Shown here piece by piece: positions 26,818 through 40,250 of a DNA stretch of 64,000 nucleotides (position 1 is its first letter; each line of letters opens with the position of its first letter). The DNA is from Osedax fenrisi (lineage: Eukaryota; Annelida; Polychaeta; Sabellida; Siboglinidae): assembly GCA_964019155.1 (NCBI GenBank), contig OZ025243.1:25138944-25202943 (forward strand), in the 5' to 3' direction. The position numbers and the translations under genes were made by a program. Under the pieces are notes generated by a model that saw only the letters and a program-made list of their open reading frames with translations, had not been told where the DNA came from and did not search any database.

Positions 26818-27778
26818 AAACACATATATACGCATATATATATACGCGTATACAAAAAATTTCACATATACTATAGTATACTATATATAGTTTTTTAAAG
26901 TTATTAGTTAGTAAAATACTACCCACTTTGATTAAGTGAACTTTTTGCGGTTTTTAAAAGATTATATTTTATCGGGATTTTAAAATATATGGTTTAATTT
27001 AGTTTGGTCAGGTTAATATACAAATTTACCATAATTTTATATACCAATTTTATTATTATTATAATATTATTACATTATACAACTCATGTATTATTTATTA
27101 ATATATATATTTTACAATAATTATATTATTGAAACTGCAATGAATTATTAACGTATATAGAGCTACGGTAGTTATGATATCATAACCTCTATAGAGTGTG
27201 AACCTATAGGCGTTTACAACACATATACAGCACTGAATTGTGTACAAACGATTGTTACTATACCTAGCACATGCAGAGGAAATATATGTACTATAAGTAC
27301 TGTGGTACTGTGCATTGCATACTGTAATGTGCAATGCGCAGAGTATACATCCATGAAACAAACAAAAAGTAACATTAAAACTAAGTATATTTTGTTATTT
27401 TCAAATATCTATTGATTAAAATAAAAGTTAACACGATGATAATAAATTAATATTACTTATAATAATAATAATAAAGAACTGAACAATATGATTATAATCA
27501 CAATAAATAGGACATGATAAAGTAATAGATGATGGCAAGATAGATGATGGCGAGTTGGCTTATATGGGACAACTGACAACCAACCTGTTTCCCCAAATTC
27601 GGCGAACACTTTCCACGAATTACGAATGTTCTCTTCGCAGTTCACCCCGGAGTTCTTGAAGGTCGCGGTGATGACCTTGGGCAACGCGTCACATTTCACC
27701 ATGTCGACGAACTGCCATATAGGCGCCGAAGATGCTATACTCCTGCGCAGGAAAGAGGTGGGCAGTTATAAGACATGA

Positions 27779-27816
<38 letters not shown>

Positions 27817-28002
27817 AGAAACCTATGTAAATATAGGTAAATGTGTAAATGGAGATCAAAAGGACAATTCATTATTAAAATACATTCATATCGAAAATTG
27901 TATATATACAATTTTAACTATAGTTAAAATGTATTTATTTGTAACTCCGGATTAAAAATAAGAATAATAATTGTAGATTCAATGTGTCAGATATATGTAT
28001 AA

Positions 28003-28034
<32 letters not shown>

Positions 28035-29160
28035 GTGAAATATCTAACTACATAATTTTGCTCATATGGTATTTGAATATATAACACAACGAAGATAATA
28101 TGTCTCAATATGAAGCCATTTGAGTTAAGAATTTAATTACAAGTATTCTAAAATGTAAATAAAAATGTGAAAACTAATTATACTTCGACTCAACACAAAT
28201 TCTAGATTAGATTCCACTAACCCGAGTATCATGTGAGGGTATTTCATCCTCATCCAAGTGGCCAGCATGCCTCCGTAACTACCACCGAAAGCGATAACGG
28301 GCGAGTTCTTAGCCCCTTCAGTGGTTTCCCTTATGTGATCCACCAGTAGAGCGAAGTCGGCGAGGGCTTGTTCGGTTGTTAAGTAGCCGATGTGCTTGGG
28401 ATCCTTATATGGTAGTAGTGGTGGTCAGATATATGCTTGGGCTACTTATATAGTAGTAGTAGTGGTCAGATATGTGTTGGGGCTCCTTATATAGTAGTAG
28501 TAGTGGTCAGATATGTGTTGGGGCTCCTTATATAGTAGTAGTGGTGGTCAGATATATGATTGGGCTACTTATATAGTAGTAGTGGTGGTCAGATATATGC
28601 TTGGGCTACTTATATAGTAGTAGTCGTGGTCAGATATGTGTTGGGGCTCCTTATATGGTAGTAGTGGTGGTCATATATATGCTTGGGCTCCTTATATGGT
28701 AGTAGTGGTCAGATATGTGTTAAGGTCCTTATATGGTAGTAGTGGTGGTCAGATATATGCTTGGGCTCCTTATATAGTAGTAGTAATGGTCAGATATGTG
28801 TTGGGGCTCCTTATATGGTAGTAGTAATGGTCAGATATGTGTTGGGGCTCCTTATATGGTAGTAGTAGTGGTCAGATATGTGTTGGGGCTCCTTATATGG
28901 TAGTAGTAGTGGTCAGATATGTGTTGGGGCTCCTTATATGGTAGTAGTAGTGGTCAGATATGTGTTGGGGCTCCTTATATGGTAGCAGTAGTGGTCAGAT
29001 ATGTGTTAAGATATTAGTGTGGTGATAGTAGTGGTCAGATATAATTGGGGTCTTAGTATAGTAGGAGTATACTCCTTATCATATATGATAGGAGTATAGT
29101 AGGAGTATAGTAGGAATATACTATAGTTTTCATATGTAGTTAGAGTCCTATAATTTAGTA

Positions 29161-29196
<36 letters not shown>

Positions 29197-30089
29197 TTAG
29201 GGTAACAGTGTAGTAAAGGTCATATGATTATTACCTATGATGACGAAATAATTTGAATTTTCTACGACCGCTTAAATTTGAATAAATAAAAACTATAAAA
29301 TATATCAGAGAGTATTTTGTTATACATAATAATCAAGGAGAAACAATCTGATGCCACACTACAATATAATTACGGATATTATGATCGGATTTTAGATAAC
29401 ATTTTCATTCATAACGTACGACGTACGTAGGAAGTTACGATGAAATATTCACATCTAAAAATAGGACGATATGTTGATTTAATAAAAAGTAGAGGTCTAA
29501 GATATCGGAACTGTGGGCAGGTAAACTGACATTTTAGTACACGATCTAAAACAATAGGTGACCGATCGGAAGTTCGGATTACCATTTCCGTTATAGCCTC
29601 TTCGAAGTGTTCTCACTAGTTACCGGCTATTATAAATATAGCAGTCGTCATGACACGCGTTTGGAACTTCCGGTCATATTTAGTTGTGCGAAGTCGGCGT
29701 ATAAGCGACAAGTTCAAGATAATATTACATAATCGATACTATTGCTATAGCATATATGTATATGCAATTAGTATATATATATATTATTAGTTACTAGTAA
29801 TAACTTATTATTAATAGCGCGGAGTACTCGGTATAACTAATAACGTATAACTAATAACTTATTAATTGTATATACTCATTTATTAATATAAAGTGGTAAA
29901 TATACTCATCGATTTTGAAATAAAATAAATGTTAACGATAATTAATACACGTATATATAGGTATAACCTGTGATTTTCCGTATGGTAAAGATTTTCCATA
30001 GAATCTATGTTCTGAGAAAACCACCAGGGCATTCATTTTCTCGGCCCATTCCCACATTATTCCCTATAAAAATCACGGTAAATATATAG

Positions 30090-30139
<50 letters not shown>

Positions 30140-30219
30140 ATAATAGCGATCTATTTATTTTATTATATTCTATTATAATATAATTATAATCGATCTATTA
30201 ATAGATCGATATTATTAAC

Positions 30220-30277
<58 letters not shown>

Positions 30278-31179
30278 TATACACGTGTATGAAGTTTATT
30301 AATTAGATATTAGTAATGTGTTTGTTATAATAATATAATATCTATCCTATAGACTATATATATATATATTATTGGCTATTATAAAGCTATATTTGTTGCA
30401 TATATGCAATGTATGTATACAGATTATTCATATATTCCGCAAATCTTATACGCTATATACTTAGCCTATTTACACGATTTTAATTACATTCCATTAAAAA
30501 GGTAGTTCTGTAAATAGAATATTGTGAATTAGGTGCGAAGTTAAAATTGAATAGGGTATTTTATAAGAAATACTACCATGTATATATTCAAAATTAAATA
30601 TAACCTAAACACTTATTTACCAAAAGAACATTATATAACAAATAGATAATATTATAGGTAACACTAGGAATTAAAGTTATATAAGTTAAGATATATCCAG
30701 ATAAGAAAAGATAGTTTATTATCAGCACATAACAGCGTATATTATACATAGAAAACAGTCAAGCGGGACTCTTAGAGTAATAACCGTAAATAATATTGTC
30801 TAAAAAAGTTATACATCTATAGATATTTATTTATATAGATTAGAGTATATAATATACACAGTATACAACTAATATATACACTGTATATACTATATACATT
30901 GTATACCGACCGTACTCTTTGCGTACAGAGTGACGTCACCTTCGTTTCCGGCGTAGAACAGGATAGGGTCCCCCGCTTTACGATAGAACTGCTTGGAGTA
31001 CAGGTAACGTAGCCGGTAGGTGTCGGTGTTAGTGAACGAGAAGTGGTCCACCTGGCGGTAAGGGTGAGCCACGTTATTAGAGTTGGGTTGTCGTATTGAA
31101 GTAGTGTGTATAACGTTATTAGAGTTGGGTTGTTATTGAATATGTGTGTATAACGGTGTTTATGTGTACGTATGCATGC

Positions 31180-31232
<53 letters not shown>

Positions 31233-31934
31233 TGTGTGCGTATATATGTGTGTATGTATGTATGTGTGTGTATGAATAGTATTTAAATATAAGCAGGTTT
31301 GGTTCGTCTACGAATTATGTGGTAGATGTTCGATTTAGTGTTTAGGTTCTCGTATTTTATTGAGTTTCACAACTAGTGTCATTAAATCAGTTTTCATGTC
31401 TATTTAAGTATTTTCTATATTTAGACGTGTTAGATGATACGGCATGAAGGTTATCTATAGAAGATAATACATTAGGTTTTCAGAGTATTAAATGCTATAG
31501 TTGAGATACAGTTCTAATTCAGTAGTTAATAGTACGGTACTTATTAGTACATAAACTATGGTGATATGAGCGGTTATTTAAAGCAGTTGATATGTATACT
31601 TGGAAGTCCTCGGTGCATACTTATACAATAGTAACTATAGTAACTAGTACGTGAATTTAATACGGAGGTAATAGCGGACATGTATACGCAATATCATTAG
31701 ACTGTAGACTCTATAGATATTGAAAAGTAGAGGACAAAATACACTACCTTCGGGAACTACTATTTCAGGGAAGTTGTGGGTTTTGTTCAGTTTTTATTGG
31801 AAATATTCTTGTTAAGTATGAATCATACTGTATGATCATATTAGTGTTAATCTTTGTATTATAATACATATCGTATACGATACTATTTAATGTAGTTTTC
31901 GTAATGTATTTATGATGAATTTGATGGGTATGGG

Positions 31935-31978
<44 letters not shown>

Positions 31979-32121
31979 TGTATGCATACATGACAGTAAC
32001 AAACCGGAAGTTCGATATGTTTGATGTCGTACGTATACTTATCCTGGTCGTAGTAGCCATCTTTAACCGCTACGGCCACCGCCGCTAGGACAATCAACAG
32101 GGATAACGATGAGCGCTTCAT
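22761..32121 (-). CDS. peptidase S28 (Pro-X carboxypeptidase / DPP2-like), 12 exons
   Basis: Serine peptidase that removes residues after proline, expected in lysosomes or the secretory pathway. Exons in order: 32121-32005, 31051-30911, 30063-29968, 28403-28222, 27742-27585, 26744-26664, 26304-26213, 25731-25638, 25217-25141, 24871-24684, 23952-23862, 22892-22761. Phases are consistent throughout, giving 482 residues plus TAG (human PRCP is 496). Residues 1-19 form a signal peptide (basic start, then Leu/Ala/Val run). Family landmarks: VDHFSF (40-45), FYAGNEGDVTLY, FSEHRFYGKSLPYG (exon 3), GGSYGGM with nucleophile Ser160, ASSAPIWQF, FDYPYPVDYFEPLPAWPIK, VYYNYEG, ACTEI, NGDLDPWNAGG with Asp414, and AAHHLDLRG with His443. 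Exon 6, only 81 bp, was placed by phase and weak similarity (TDSGRAKLNK, FKTC). PRCP and DPP2 features are mixed, so substrate choice is open. Two tandem arrays straddle the acceptors of exons 4 and 12. All eleven donors have T or C at +3. Confidence 0.92.
22858..23100. repeat. ~100-bp tandem duplication over the exon 12 acceptor
   Basis: Two complete copies and one partial copy of a unit spaced 100 bp apart. On the minus strand the unit is a CTATAG acceptor followed by GATGCAGCCCATCACC and so on, the start of the S28 exon with the catalytic His. The acceptor is at 22892 (used in the gene model) and again at 22992; the copy near 23098 lacks the acceptor. Between units lies a CACCC-rich stretch (GGGGTGGGGTG on plus) that is longer in the second copy. 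Confidence 0.9.
24020..24480. repeat. CAT/CAC trinucleotide low-complexity tract (intron 10)
   Basis: Imperfect CAT, ATC and CAC triplets, mostly inside intron 10 of the S28 gene. The Met/Ile-rich minus frame at 24021-24236 is a reading of this tract. Confidence 0.8.
24481..24650. repeat. 13-bp minisatellite (intron 10)
   Basis: About 12 to 13 tandem copies of CACTACACATTAT with few substitutions, ending 34 bp from the donor side of exon 10 (24684). Confidence 0.9.
26513..26564. repeat. (TA)n microsatellite
   Basis: Long TA run in intron 6 of the S28 gene; a similar tract is at about 26776-26815. Confidence 0.95.
28390..29050. repeat. ~41-bp minisatellite spanning the exon 4 acceptor
   Basis: About 16 tandem copies of a roughly 41-bp unit (plus strand: TTGGGGCTCCTTATATGG, TAGTAGTAGTGG, TCAGATATGTG). 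The first copy includes the first 12 coding bases of S28 exon 4 (minus strand, GATCCCAAGCAC), so the exon border is itself one edge of the array. Every unit read on the minus strand offers an ACCATATAAG acceptor-like site. Units vary mainly in the number of TAG triplets and ATG/GTG/TAA changes. Confidence 0.92.
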
Positions 32122-32296
32122 AGTCTCTGCTTGGGATAGTGTTGCGTAATATGTTGCATTACGCTTGTGTTATGTAATGAGTCGTAATGGCGCGCGCGTG
32201 TGACCTTATAGGGTAATACGACCTCGTACGTGTATCTAAGTAAATACGATTATTTGGTAACATATATACATATTATTATTATTATAAATATTTGAG

Positions 32297-32339
<43 letters not shown>

Positions 32340-33515
32340 GAAATACAAATATTTGTTTACATCAGCATCATATAATTATGGATAATTAAAGAATATTAAA
32401 CCATTTTTAATTAACTTTAATATATATTCTACATTGTATACGATACACTTTACTGTGGACAGTAGGGTAGCCCGTTTTTGAATGTTTTGCTCGCTCACAG
32501 TAGGTCATAAATATCATAATAAACATATTTATGAAGTTTCATCAACACATATTTAATATTGATAAAGCAAAAGCACTTTAATGAAGAAATATTTGCATTT
32601 ATGATTCAATGTAAATTTCTATAAATAGAAATGTTTAATTATGTATTTTACGTATTTGTGCAAGTGCACGTTGTCATAAAAATAAAATCTTTGGCAAATA
32701 CGTATATAAATATATTATAATATTAATAAAGTAAAAAATTACGTAAAAATTTCAAATTAATTTAAATTTTTTTTATGTTTTAATTAATATAATTTATTCG
32801 ATTATTTCTTTTATAAATTATTTTAATTAAACATGCACCTTTGTTGTGAGACTATAATGGATATTTACGAGGTATAATATTAATAATAAAAAATTATTTT
32901 TCTATTGAAAAAAATTTACGAATAATTATATGCTATTTTATAATATAACTTATAATTTTATATTAATATAATGATGATAGACATATATACCATAATATTT
33001 TTGTATTATACCATTGAACAATTAAATTAACATTTCCGTAGATCGATTTTATTATTTAAAAACAAATTGTGTATATACATCATTTGCTAAAAGGCTAAAT
33101 TTTACTTGTAAATATTTTTCCCTTTCATATATCTGTAATTTAAATTTTTATTAAATTTTTCATTTCATTTAAATCTTTTTTAAATATTGTTTTTCTTTCT
33201 TAAGAGAAGTTATTCCGAGATAGATGACACTTTTCTATGAAGGGAACTAACAAAGTTACCAACACGGGCTACCCTAGTGGACAGTATGCTGTGTAAAGTG
33301 TACATTATACACTGAACACTGTACAGTGCACAGTGTACACTATTTATATTGATATCATATTAAATTCCTAAATAATTCATAATCATGTATGTAATTCAGT
33401 GTATATTTAACGGTATTTACTTTTAGTATTATCATCTAATTTAGTTATTAAATGTTATTATATTGATAATCTGACAATGTTTATTATATATAATAGTATT
33501 CTATACTAGAGCATA
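32122..33515. other. 5' flank of the S28 gene and non-genic sequence
   Basis: Upstream side of the S28 start codon: a GCGCGCG-containing patch at about 32188-32200, a (TA)n tract at 32300-32331, then AT-rich sequence and a run of TGTACA-type palindromic words at 33290-33345. No TATA element could be told apart from the AT background. Confidence 0.5.
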
Positions 33516-33517
33516 TA

Positions 33518-34444
33518 GGGGAAAGTAACCTAATACTGACACTTTAACAATACACGGTCTTAACATTGTATAACTCATTACTTGTATTCAAAAATTACAA
33601 TATATTAATATTTAATGATTATAGATATTATTGTAATTTTAAAATTTTATTTAATATTTTAATTCCATAGATAACGTGGGTGTCTGTATTCGGTACCCAT
33701 GCCCGAATACGGACACCCTGTGTTATAATACGGATACCCTATATACCACTAGATAAACTATATATTATTGATCAATCAGACAAATCACAATTACATTATT
33801 TATAATTAATCTTATGAATAATTTATTCTTATTTAATTAGTTAATAATTAATTTATTTTTATTATTTTTTAATTAATAATACAATTTAAAAATCTAAATT
33901 ATAAAATTTTTAGATTTAACTTTATTGGTGGTATTAATATGATAACGCACGCGATTACAATTTTTTTTGAAAATCAGAATAGTTCATACGCTGCGAGCTG
34001 ATTGGTTATAGGGTGTCCGTATTAATACATTAGAGTGTCCGTATTAGGGACTTATATGACCTCTAGATATATGCTTATAACTTAATGAATATTTGATAAA
34101 AAATATAGCAATTATGTAAATAATGTTTAAAATGCTTTAGTTTTTTATAATATATTGTTATATTTTATATCGATACATTTGTATATTCTTGAGAAAGTTT
34201 TAAGTTTAATTTTTTTTTCATAAATTTAAAACGTAATAAAAAAATCAGTTTATTTGATATATTTTGCATATATATTACAGCAATATTTTGATTAAGTAAC
34301 AAATAAAAAATACTTTTTTAGACTATATATGTAATTATGAATAGTTTATTGTGAACTTTTTTTGTAGGTTGTATGGTTTCTGAAATACCGAGAAATACCG
34401 AGAGTGCCCGTATCGGGCACCGTCCGTATTCGGTTAATTTCCAC
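33518..34444. mobile_element. TIR element family B, full copy
   Basis: A 927-bp element with TA at both borders. The left end GGGGAAAGTAACCTAATACT pairs with the right end TCCGTATTCGGTTAATTTCC. Words of the GTGTCCGTATT type occur at the left end, near 34012-34050 (two), at the centre (33680-33735, direct and inverted plus a third) and at the right end. No coding frame. It shares end sequence and word layout with family A but has a different word. Confidence 0.85.
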
Positions 34445-34446
34445 TA

Positions 34447-34926
34447 CATATTACGTAATATAAATAAAATATATAAAATAAACATAACAATTCATAATTA
34501 TAATTTATATTATATAATATACGCCGTATACGGTTATATATATTATACATAGTACATTTATTTATTTTGTTATTTACACTATAGTATATAACAGTATACT
34601 ATATTATTTACATAATTATAAGTAGTTATTTCAATATTATCTGGTAGTTTTATTAAAAGACTGTGTACATTGATTACACTTCAATACGTTATCTAATTAG
34701 ATATCATAATGATTAATTATACGCATTACAAATAAGATGACAATATTTAAAGTTAAATAACTATTTTATTATATATTCGAACATAATAATTATTTATGAC
34801 TTTTTAAAATTTCTAAATATAGAAAATTCTATATAATAGGGTATAATTCTCACAAAATGTATTTATATACCCAATTAATTATCTCAATATAATGTATAGC
34901 TTTATATTGTAGTATACACTACTATA

Positions 34927-34984
<58 letters not shown>

Positions 34985-35608
34985 TATCAGTATAGTGATA
35001 ATATGCCTAGTTATGTAATCACTACGTTAATGAAGTTTATGTGCACATAACCTATAGGGTTAACTGGTTGGGTTTTATCAGAAAAATTAAAAAAACTAGA
35101 GTTATTCAGCTATATTATATATATATATATATATAGACTGTTATATGGTGAGTAATTCAATGTAATAGTAATGTCAGATAAATTATATAATACATTATGT
35201 TTCAGGGGTAGGTATATGTAAATATTATTTAACAAATTAATATAAATATTATATAATACTATTAATAAAGGGATTTTCTATTAACATGTGTACATATTTG
35301 TAAAGTTATATAATATAATATAACTGTGCAATTTACTGAAGTAACGATGATTTATTGTGGTCCGAGAAGTACTTTGTAAAGTACTTAGAGTGTTACTCGA
35401 TTACACTTACTTATATTCTAATAATACTCATAAACATAAAACATAAAGATATACATGTAATCGTAAAACATATTAGTATGTAAAAAACAGTCAAGAAAAG
35501 TGGTTGTTTATTATAATAGTGATTGATACTGGTTTTTATAAATCTATGAACCAAGTAATATACTCATATGATATTGTGCATTAAGTATACACACATTCAC
35601 ACACACAT

Positions 35609-35664
<56 letters not shown>

Positions 35665-36205
35665 GCATACATACATATTGTTTATATATAAAATATACAT
35701 TAATATAACATACTTATTAGAATACATTTATATACGTACTAATATACTATAATACACTAGTAATATATTCGTATTCATATCGATATGCTAGTGGGGTTGC
35801 ATAGTATATCATATAACTTACCCGAACTATACGCTAGATAGGTATGGTAGCGCGGCGTTGTTTACCCGAGAGCGCGATGACCCGTGACGTACTTTTGACC
35901 TCTCGGAGACAACATTATCATCTCTCTCACTCTCGCTCTCGAGCACTCAGTCTCTCACTCGGTCGAGATGTATTCTAAGCCGCCGCTTCTTATATTTACA
36001 ACCCTTATCTAGAGCCTATCAGCAATGCATGCACTATGCGGCGCATATACACTGCGCATAGATGTGCGTACGTAAGATACGATATATATCTCATACTATA
36101 GTATGCACAGCGGTATAGTACAACTAGTACAGTGTCCCATGTATACGTTATTGTGTGTATAATATGCCAAGTACATTGTAAGGCTCATTATAATATATAT
36201 ATATA
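34447..36205. other. non-genic stretch with long (TA)n and a GC-rich island
   Basis: Contains (TA)n at 34929-34980 and 35618-35661, and a GC-rich patch at about 35820-36060 with a CTCTCACTCTCGCTCTCGAG segment. Within the patch, ATG at about 35967 opens only 14 codons. It could be a promoter or first exon of an undetected gene, but nothing proves it. Confidence 0.4.
34929..34980. repeat. (TA)n microsatellite
   Basis: Longest uninterrupted TA run noted in the window. Confidence 0.95.
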
Positions 36206-36209
36206 TATA

Positions 36210-36529
36210 TATTTGTTATTTTTATTTTGGTTAAGTACTTTAATCCCATCCTGTAACTTAGATCTATGAATATTATCGATGAAGTTTTCACTTATAACCA
36301 TATATGGTACTTATATACTTTCCTTCGAAGCCGCTCTCATATGATATATGTTAAGGCATACATGGTTTTAACGAGAGCCAATAATTTATTTAAACAAATT
36401 TATATAAGATAATTTCTATATAAGTATTATTTTAAGACATATTTTAATGATCCGGACGAGGCTTGAACCCTTTTCACACTCTTTGTGTGTCTGCAGACAT
36501 GACGCCTTAGCTAACTGAGCCATATAGGC
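36210..36529 (-). mobile_element. tRNA-derived SINE, fullest copy
   Basis: On the minus strand the head from 36529 contains an A-box-like TGGCTCAGTTAGCTAAGG and a B-box GGGTTCAAGCC (36470-36460), spaced as in tRNA genes. The putative anticodon loop CTGCAGA would place GCA in the anticodon. The body follows (CTCGTTAAAACCATG, TGCCTTAACAT, GGCTTCGAAGG, TATGGTTATAAGTGAAAACTT, GGATGGGAT), ending in AAAATAACA next to (TA)n. Length is about 320 bp. Related copies are at 16648-16780 and 22209-22375. RNA polymerase III transcription is expected from the boxes. Confidence 0.75.
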
Positions 36530-36541
36530 AATTATAATATA

Positions 36542-36598
<57 letters not shown>

Positions 36599-37940
36599 GT
36601 GTGTGCGCGTCGCACAGTGTACGACGTACACTGTACATATTACAAAGTAGGGCGAAGGGATATGTGAGAACTTATAATATGGGCCCGTAATTGATCCATG
36701 CGCTAGGCACGACGGAATTACACGTATAAGAACAAGGAATCAATTTAATGAGCTAGTTGATTAAATAGTAAGTATGTGTATTATGGAAAAATATACTTTT
36801 GTAATAATCCACTCGGATGGGAACATTATATATTAGAGTATTCGTACAGTATTCGTAGAAAGTACAATTTGTATACTCTTTAAGTAGAAGATCAAAGTTG
36901 AAGAATTTTGTTACTGAGGTCCAACTAATCCAGGAGTTTTTGTTTGTAAGGATAGTTTTTCACTTAAAAGTACCTTTTGGGATTTGTGAAGGACTATTTT
37001 TGTATAATCATTTTATTTAGAGTTATATTTCGAAACAGAGAAGCCTAAGCATTTAAATAAAGGATGGCAGTCGTAAGCTAGATTATTCCATACGAGTCAT
37101 TACGTTTCCTCGATCTCACTGGAATAATACGGAGGTGTGGGGGAAAAGTAAAACATCCTAATATCCTTTTAATTATATTAGAAATAGAGCGGGAATAGAT
37201 AGATGAACATGCCCATATATGGAGTGGTCACGCGAAACATATGTATTAGAGAGAACTATCGGAGTAATAATTGTCAATAATAATACAACTTACTGTTTGA
37301 GTTATAGGAAATAAGCGAACATTTATATGCCTGCTATATCGAGTGTAGGAATAGGCTACACGGTTTGTTGAGGTATAAGCAGACTAGAGGTCAACAAAGG
37401 TTAGCAACACGAGTTAGCATTGAAAGAGTATCTAAAATATAGATCAGAGATATTTACGTTAGCGCGACTCTCAACACTTTCTCCTAGATGTGGTCAAGAG
37501 ATTAATGCTATTCTATGGGGGTTTTTTTGAGATAAATCCTATTAATATGTTACTTTATAAAAATATATTGGAAATAAGGTAATAATTGAATAGTTTGGGT
37601 TATGGTTTAATTTTTTGAGAATTGTAAATTATATCTCACGAGGCAGGTTTAACCTGGATATAGCCTGTCAGACAGGCCCTTTCTAAATATGAGCGAATTA
37701 GTGAGTAAGCTAATAACCAATATAATAAAAGATGTGTTATGTTGGTAGTTAACGAAAAGAGTTAGGTGAGGTAAGTGCACTCTACATGTAGAGTTGTTAA
37801 TATACCAGGAGTAACAAACCTTATCATAAAGTGAAGGGATAAATAAGATGCTTAGTCTGACTATAGTTAATATGAGCGAAATTAACGTCGGTATGTAGTA
37901 AATAATGGAGTATAATATAGTATACCATACACATACATAC
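36530..37940. other. unassigned stretch, possible LINE remnants
   Basis: (TA)n at 36550-36587, then sequence with higher complexity between 36900 and 37640. Minus-strand fragments such as a WNNLAYDCHPLFK reading near 37090 resemble LINE 3' regions, but no motif set is complete. I see no host gene. Confidence 0.35.
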
Positions 37941-37943
37941 ATA

Positions 37944-40250
37944 ATGCATTTAATGAGTATTTTTCGAGCATTGGAAGTAAAATAAATAATTCAATTAATA
38001 ATATAAATAAAAATGATTTTAAAGAATTTTTATCTAATAATTTTAATAGTTTTTACTTTTTACCAATTGACAATGATGAAATAATTAAAGTGACTAAGGA
38101 TATTAAATCAAAAAGATCATTAGATATAAATAATCATGACATGACCTTAATAAAAGATATTGTTCAATATATTTTAGAACCATTAAAAAAGATATTTAAT
38201 TTATGTATCCAAACAAATACATTTCCTGACAATATGAAAATTGCAATTATTAAACCTTTATATAAAACTAATGATAAACAACAAATATCCAATTATAGGC
38301 CAATTTCATTACTACCACAAATATCTAAAATTTTTGAAAAAATTATTTTTAATAGATTATCAAAATATATATTTAAGCATAATATTATTAACAAAAATCA
38401 ATATGGTTTTGTTCCCAGATCAAATACAACCTTATCATTATTAAATATTCAGCATTTCATTTTACATAAACTCTCTCAAAAAAAAAAGTAGCTACTATAT
38501 TCTTAGATCTCAAGAAAGCATTTGATGTGGTTGATCATGATATTTTACTTGCTAAATTGGAATGTATAGGGTTTAGAGGTGATACAAATTTATTTATTAA
38601 AAGTTATCTTACAAATAGAAATATTATAACACGAATTGATAATACTCTATCATCTAGAAAGATTATTAAATATGGATTGCCGCAAGGATCTGTTCTGGGA
38701 CCTCTACTATTTATTATCCTTATAAATGACTTATCAAATATTTTTAATAATGAACAAGTAAATAATATTAATATCAATTTATATGCAGATGATACATCTA
38801 TAACTATATTTGCTGAAAATTATACATTATTAACATATTATTTGCAATATTACATGGATAAGTTAAAAAAATGGTTTGATATAAATAAGCTTAAGCTAAA
38901 TATCGAAAAAACAAAAATATTGCCATATATAAATTCTGGTATATTAAAAGATATAACAATAGATAACATTAAAATCGATATAGTTAATAATTATAAATTT
39001 CTTGGGATCTACTTAGATTCCCAAATGACTTACAAAAAACATATAAATTATTTATCGAATAAATTGTCAAAAATTATATATACTATAAAAAAAATATCTT
39101 TTTTAGATACAAAAAATTTAATTTTATTATATAATTCGTTCTATTTATCTAATTTATCATATGGGATTGAAGTATGGTCAAATACTTATAAATCGAATAT
39201 TACAAAATTAATTATGTTACAGAAAAAGGTTATACGAATTATTAATAAACAAATAATAGATAAATCAAAATTACCATTAATACGTCTAACACATACTGGT
39301 CCTTTTTTAAAAAAAAATAACATTTTAAAATTTGAAGATCTAATTATATATAGAAACACATTACTAATCTATAATTTCTTAAATAATAAATATAAATTAG
39401 ATTATAACTCATATTTCAAGTTAAATAAACTTAAAAATAAATTTATTCTACCACTTATGAAATCAAATAAATTAAAAAATACAATATTTTTTAAAGGACC
39501 AAAGTTATATAATGAATTAATGTTTAATAATCTTTTACGAAAAAATAATATTAATAATATATTTATTCTAAAAAAAAAATTGAAATATTCATTTATAAGT
39601 AAATATTAGTTTTTTTTTTTTTTTTTTTATATACTTTAATATTTATTTTTTTTAATATTTATATTTGTTTTACATCTTGTTTCGTTTATTGTTTTAAATA
39701 TTTTTTTAAATTATTATTGGTATTATTAGTCATCTGTAATTTGACAGGAATGTGGCGCCATTGCACGTCTTATTGAAAGATGATTAATTTTTGTTAATAG
39801 TTTTAATTTTATAACATACTTTTAGATATTTTTATTTTACACATATTTATAATAATTTACTATTTGTATTAACAAGTTCTCAATATTGTAAATTTACATA
39901 TTTTACTAGTATATATTTTGATACATTTTAATATTATACAATTATTTTATTATCTTATTTTATTATTTACTTTAATGTAATGGATTGAAATATGATGATA
40001 ACTTATGTTCATGAACAGTGTTTTATTATTTTTATTAATTTATATATATATATATATGTATCTTCTATTTTATTACAAAGAATGCTAACACATGAATCAT
40101 TATTATTATATTATTACTTTTACTAATATTGTAATCTGTACATGAACATATTGGAGGTATCGACCAAATAAAGCCTAGGCTTTCATTGATCCTCCATAGA
40201 CGTATGATATACATAGTATATCGTATGTCTATAAACTGATTTCATTCATA
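37944..40250 (+). mobile_element. LINE family D, nearly intact reverse transcriptase
   Basis: A 5'-truncated non-LTR retrotransposon. It opens with FNEYFSSIGSK (37947 on) and DEIIKV, runs through IKPLYKTNDKQQISNYRPIS and KIFEKIIFNRLSKY, and reaches a run of A at 38478-38488 where the frame shifts by one base. After the shift come motif A (FLDLKKAFDVVDHD), motif B (GLPQGSVLGPLLF at about 38676), motif C (LYADDTSI at about 38780), the KFLGIYLD thumb, LSYGIEVWSN, and a long Lys/Asn-rich tail to TAG at 39607-39609. An 18-base T run follows the stop. The 3'UTR reaches about 40245 and is shared with the broken copy at 18354-19770. All catalytic Asp residues are present, so this looks young. One homopolymer slip could equally be a sequencing error. 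Superfamily: probably Jockey/CR1-like, not certain. Confidence 0.88.

Noticed and set aside
28636..28821. Plus-strand frame with repeated LYGSSGG-like peptide
   Set aside because: Antisense reading of the 41-bp minisatellite; the unit length drifts and breaks the frame.
35820..36060. GC-rich island as a promoter or first exon
   Set aside because: The only ATG opens 14 codons and no downstream exon could be joined; mentioned only as a possibility.
36450..36529. Functional tRNA gene
   Set aside because: A and B boxes are present but the cloverleaf stems do not close well and a SINE body is attached.
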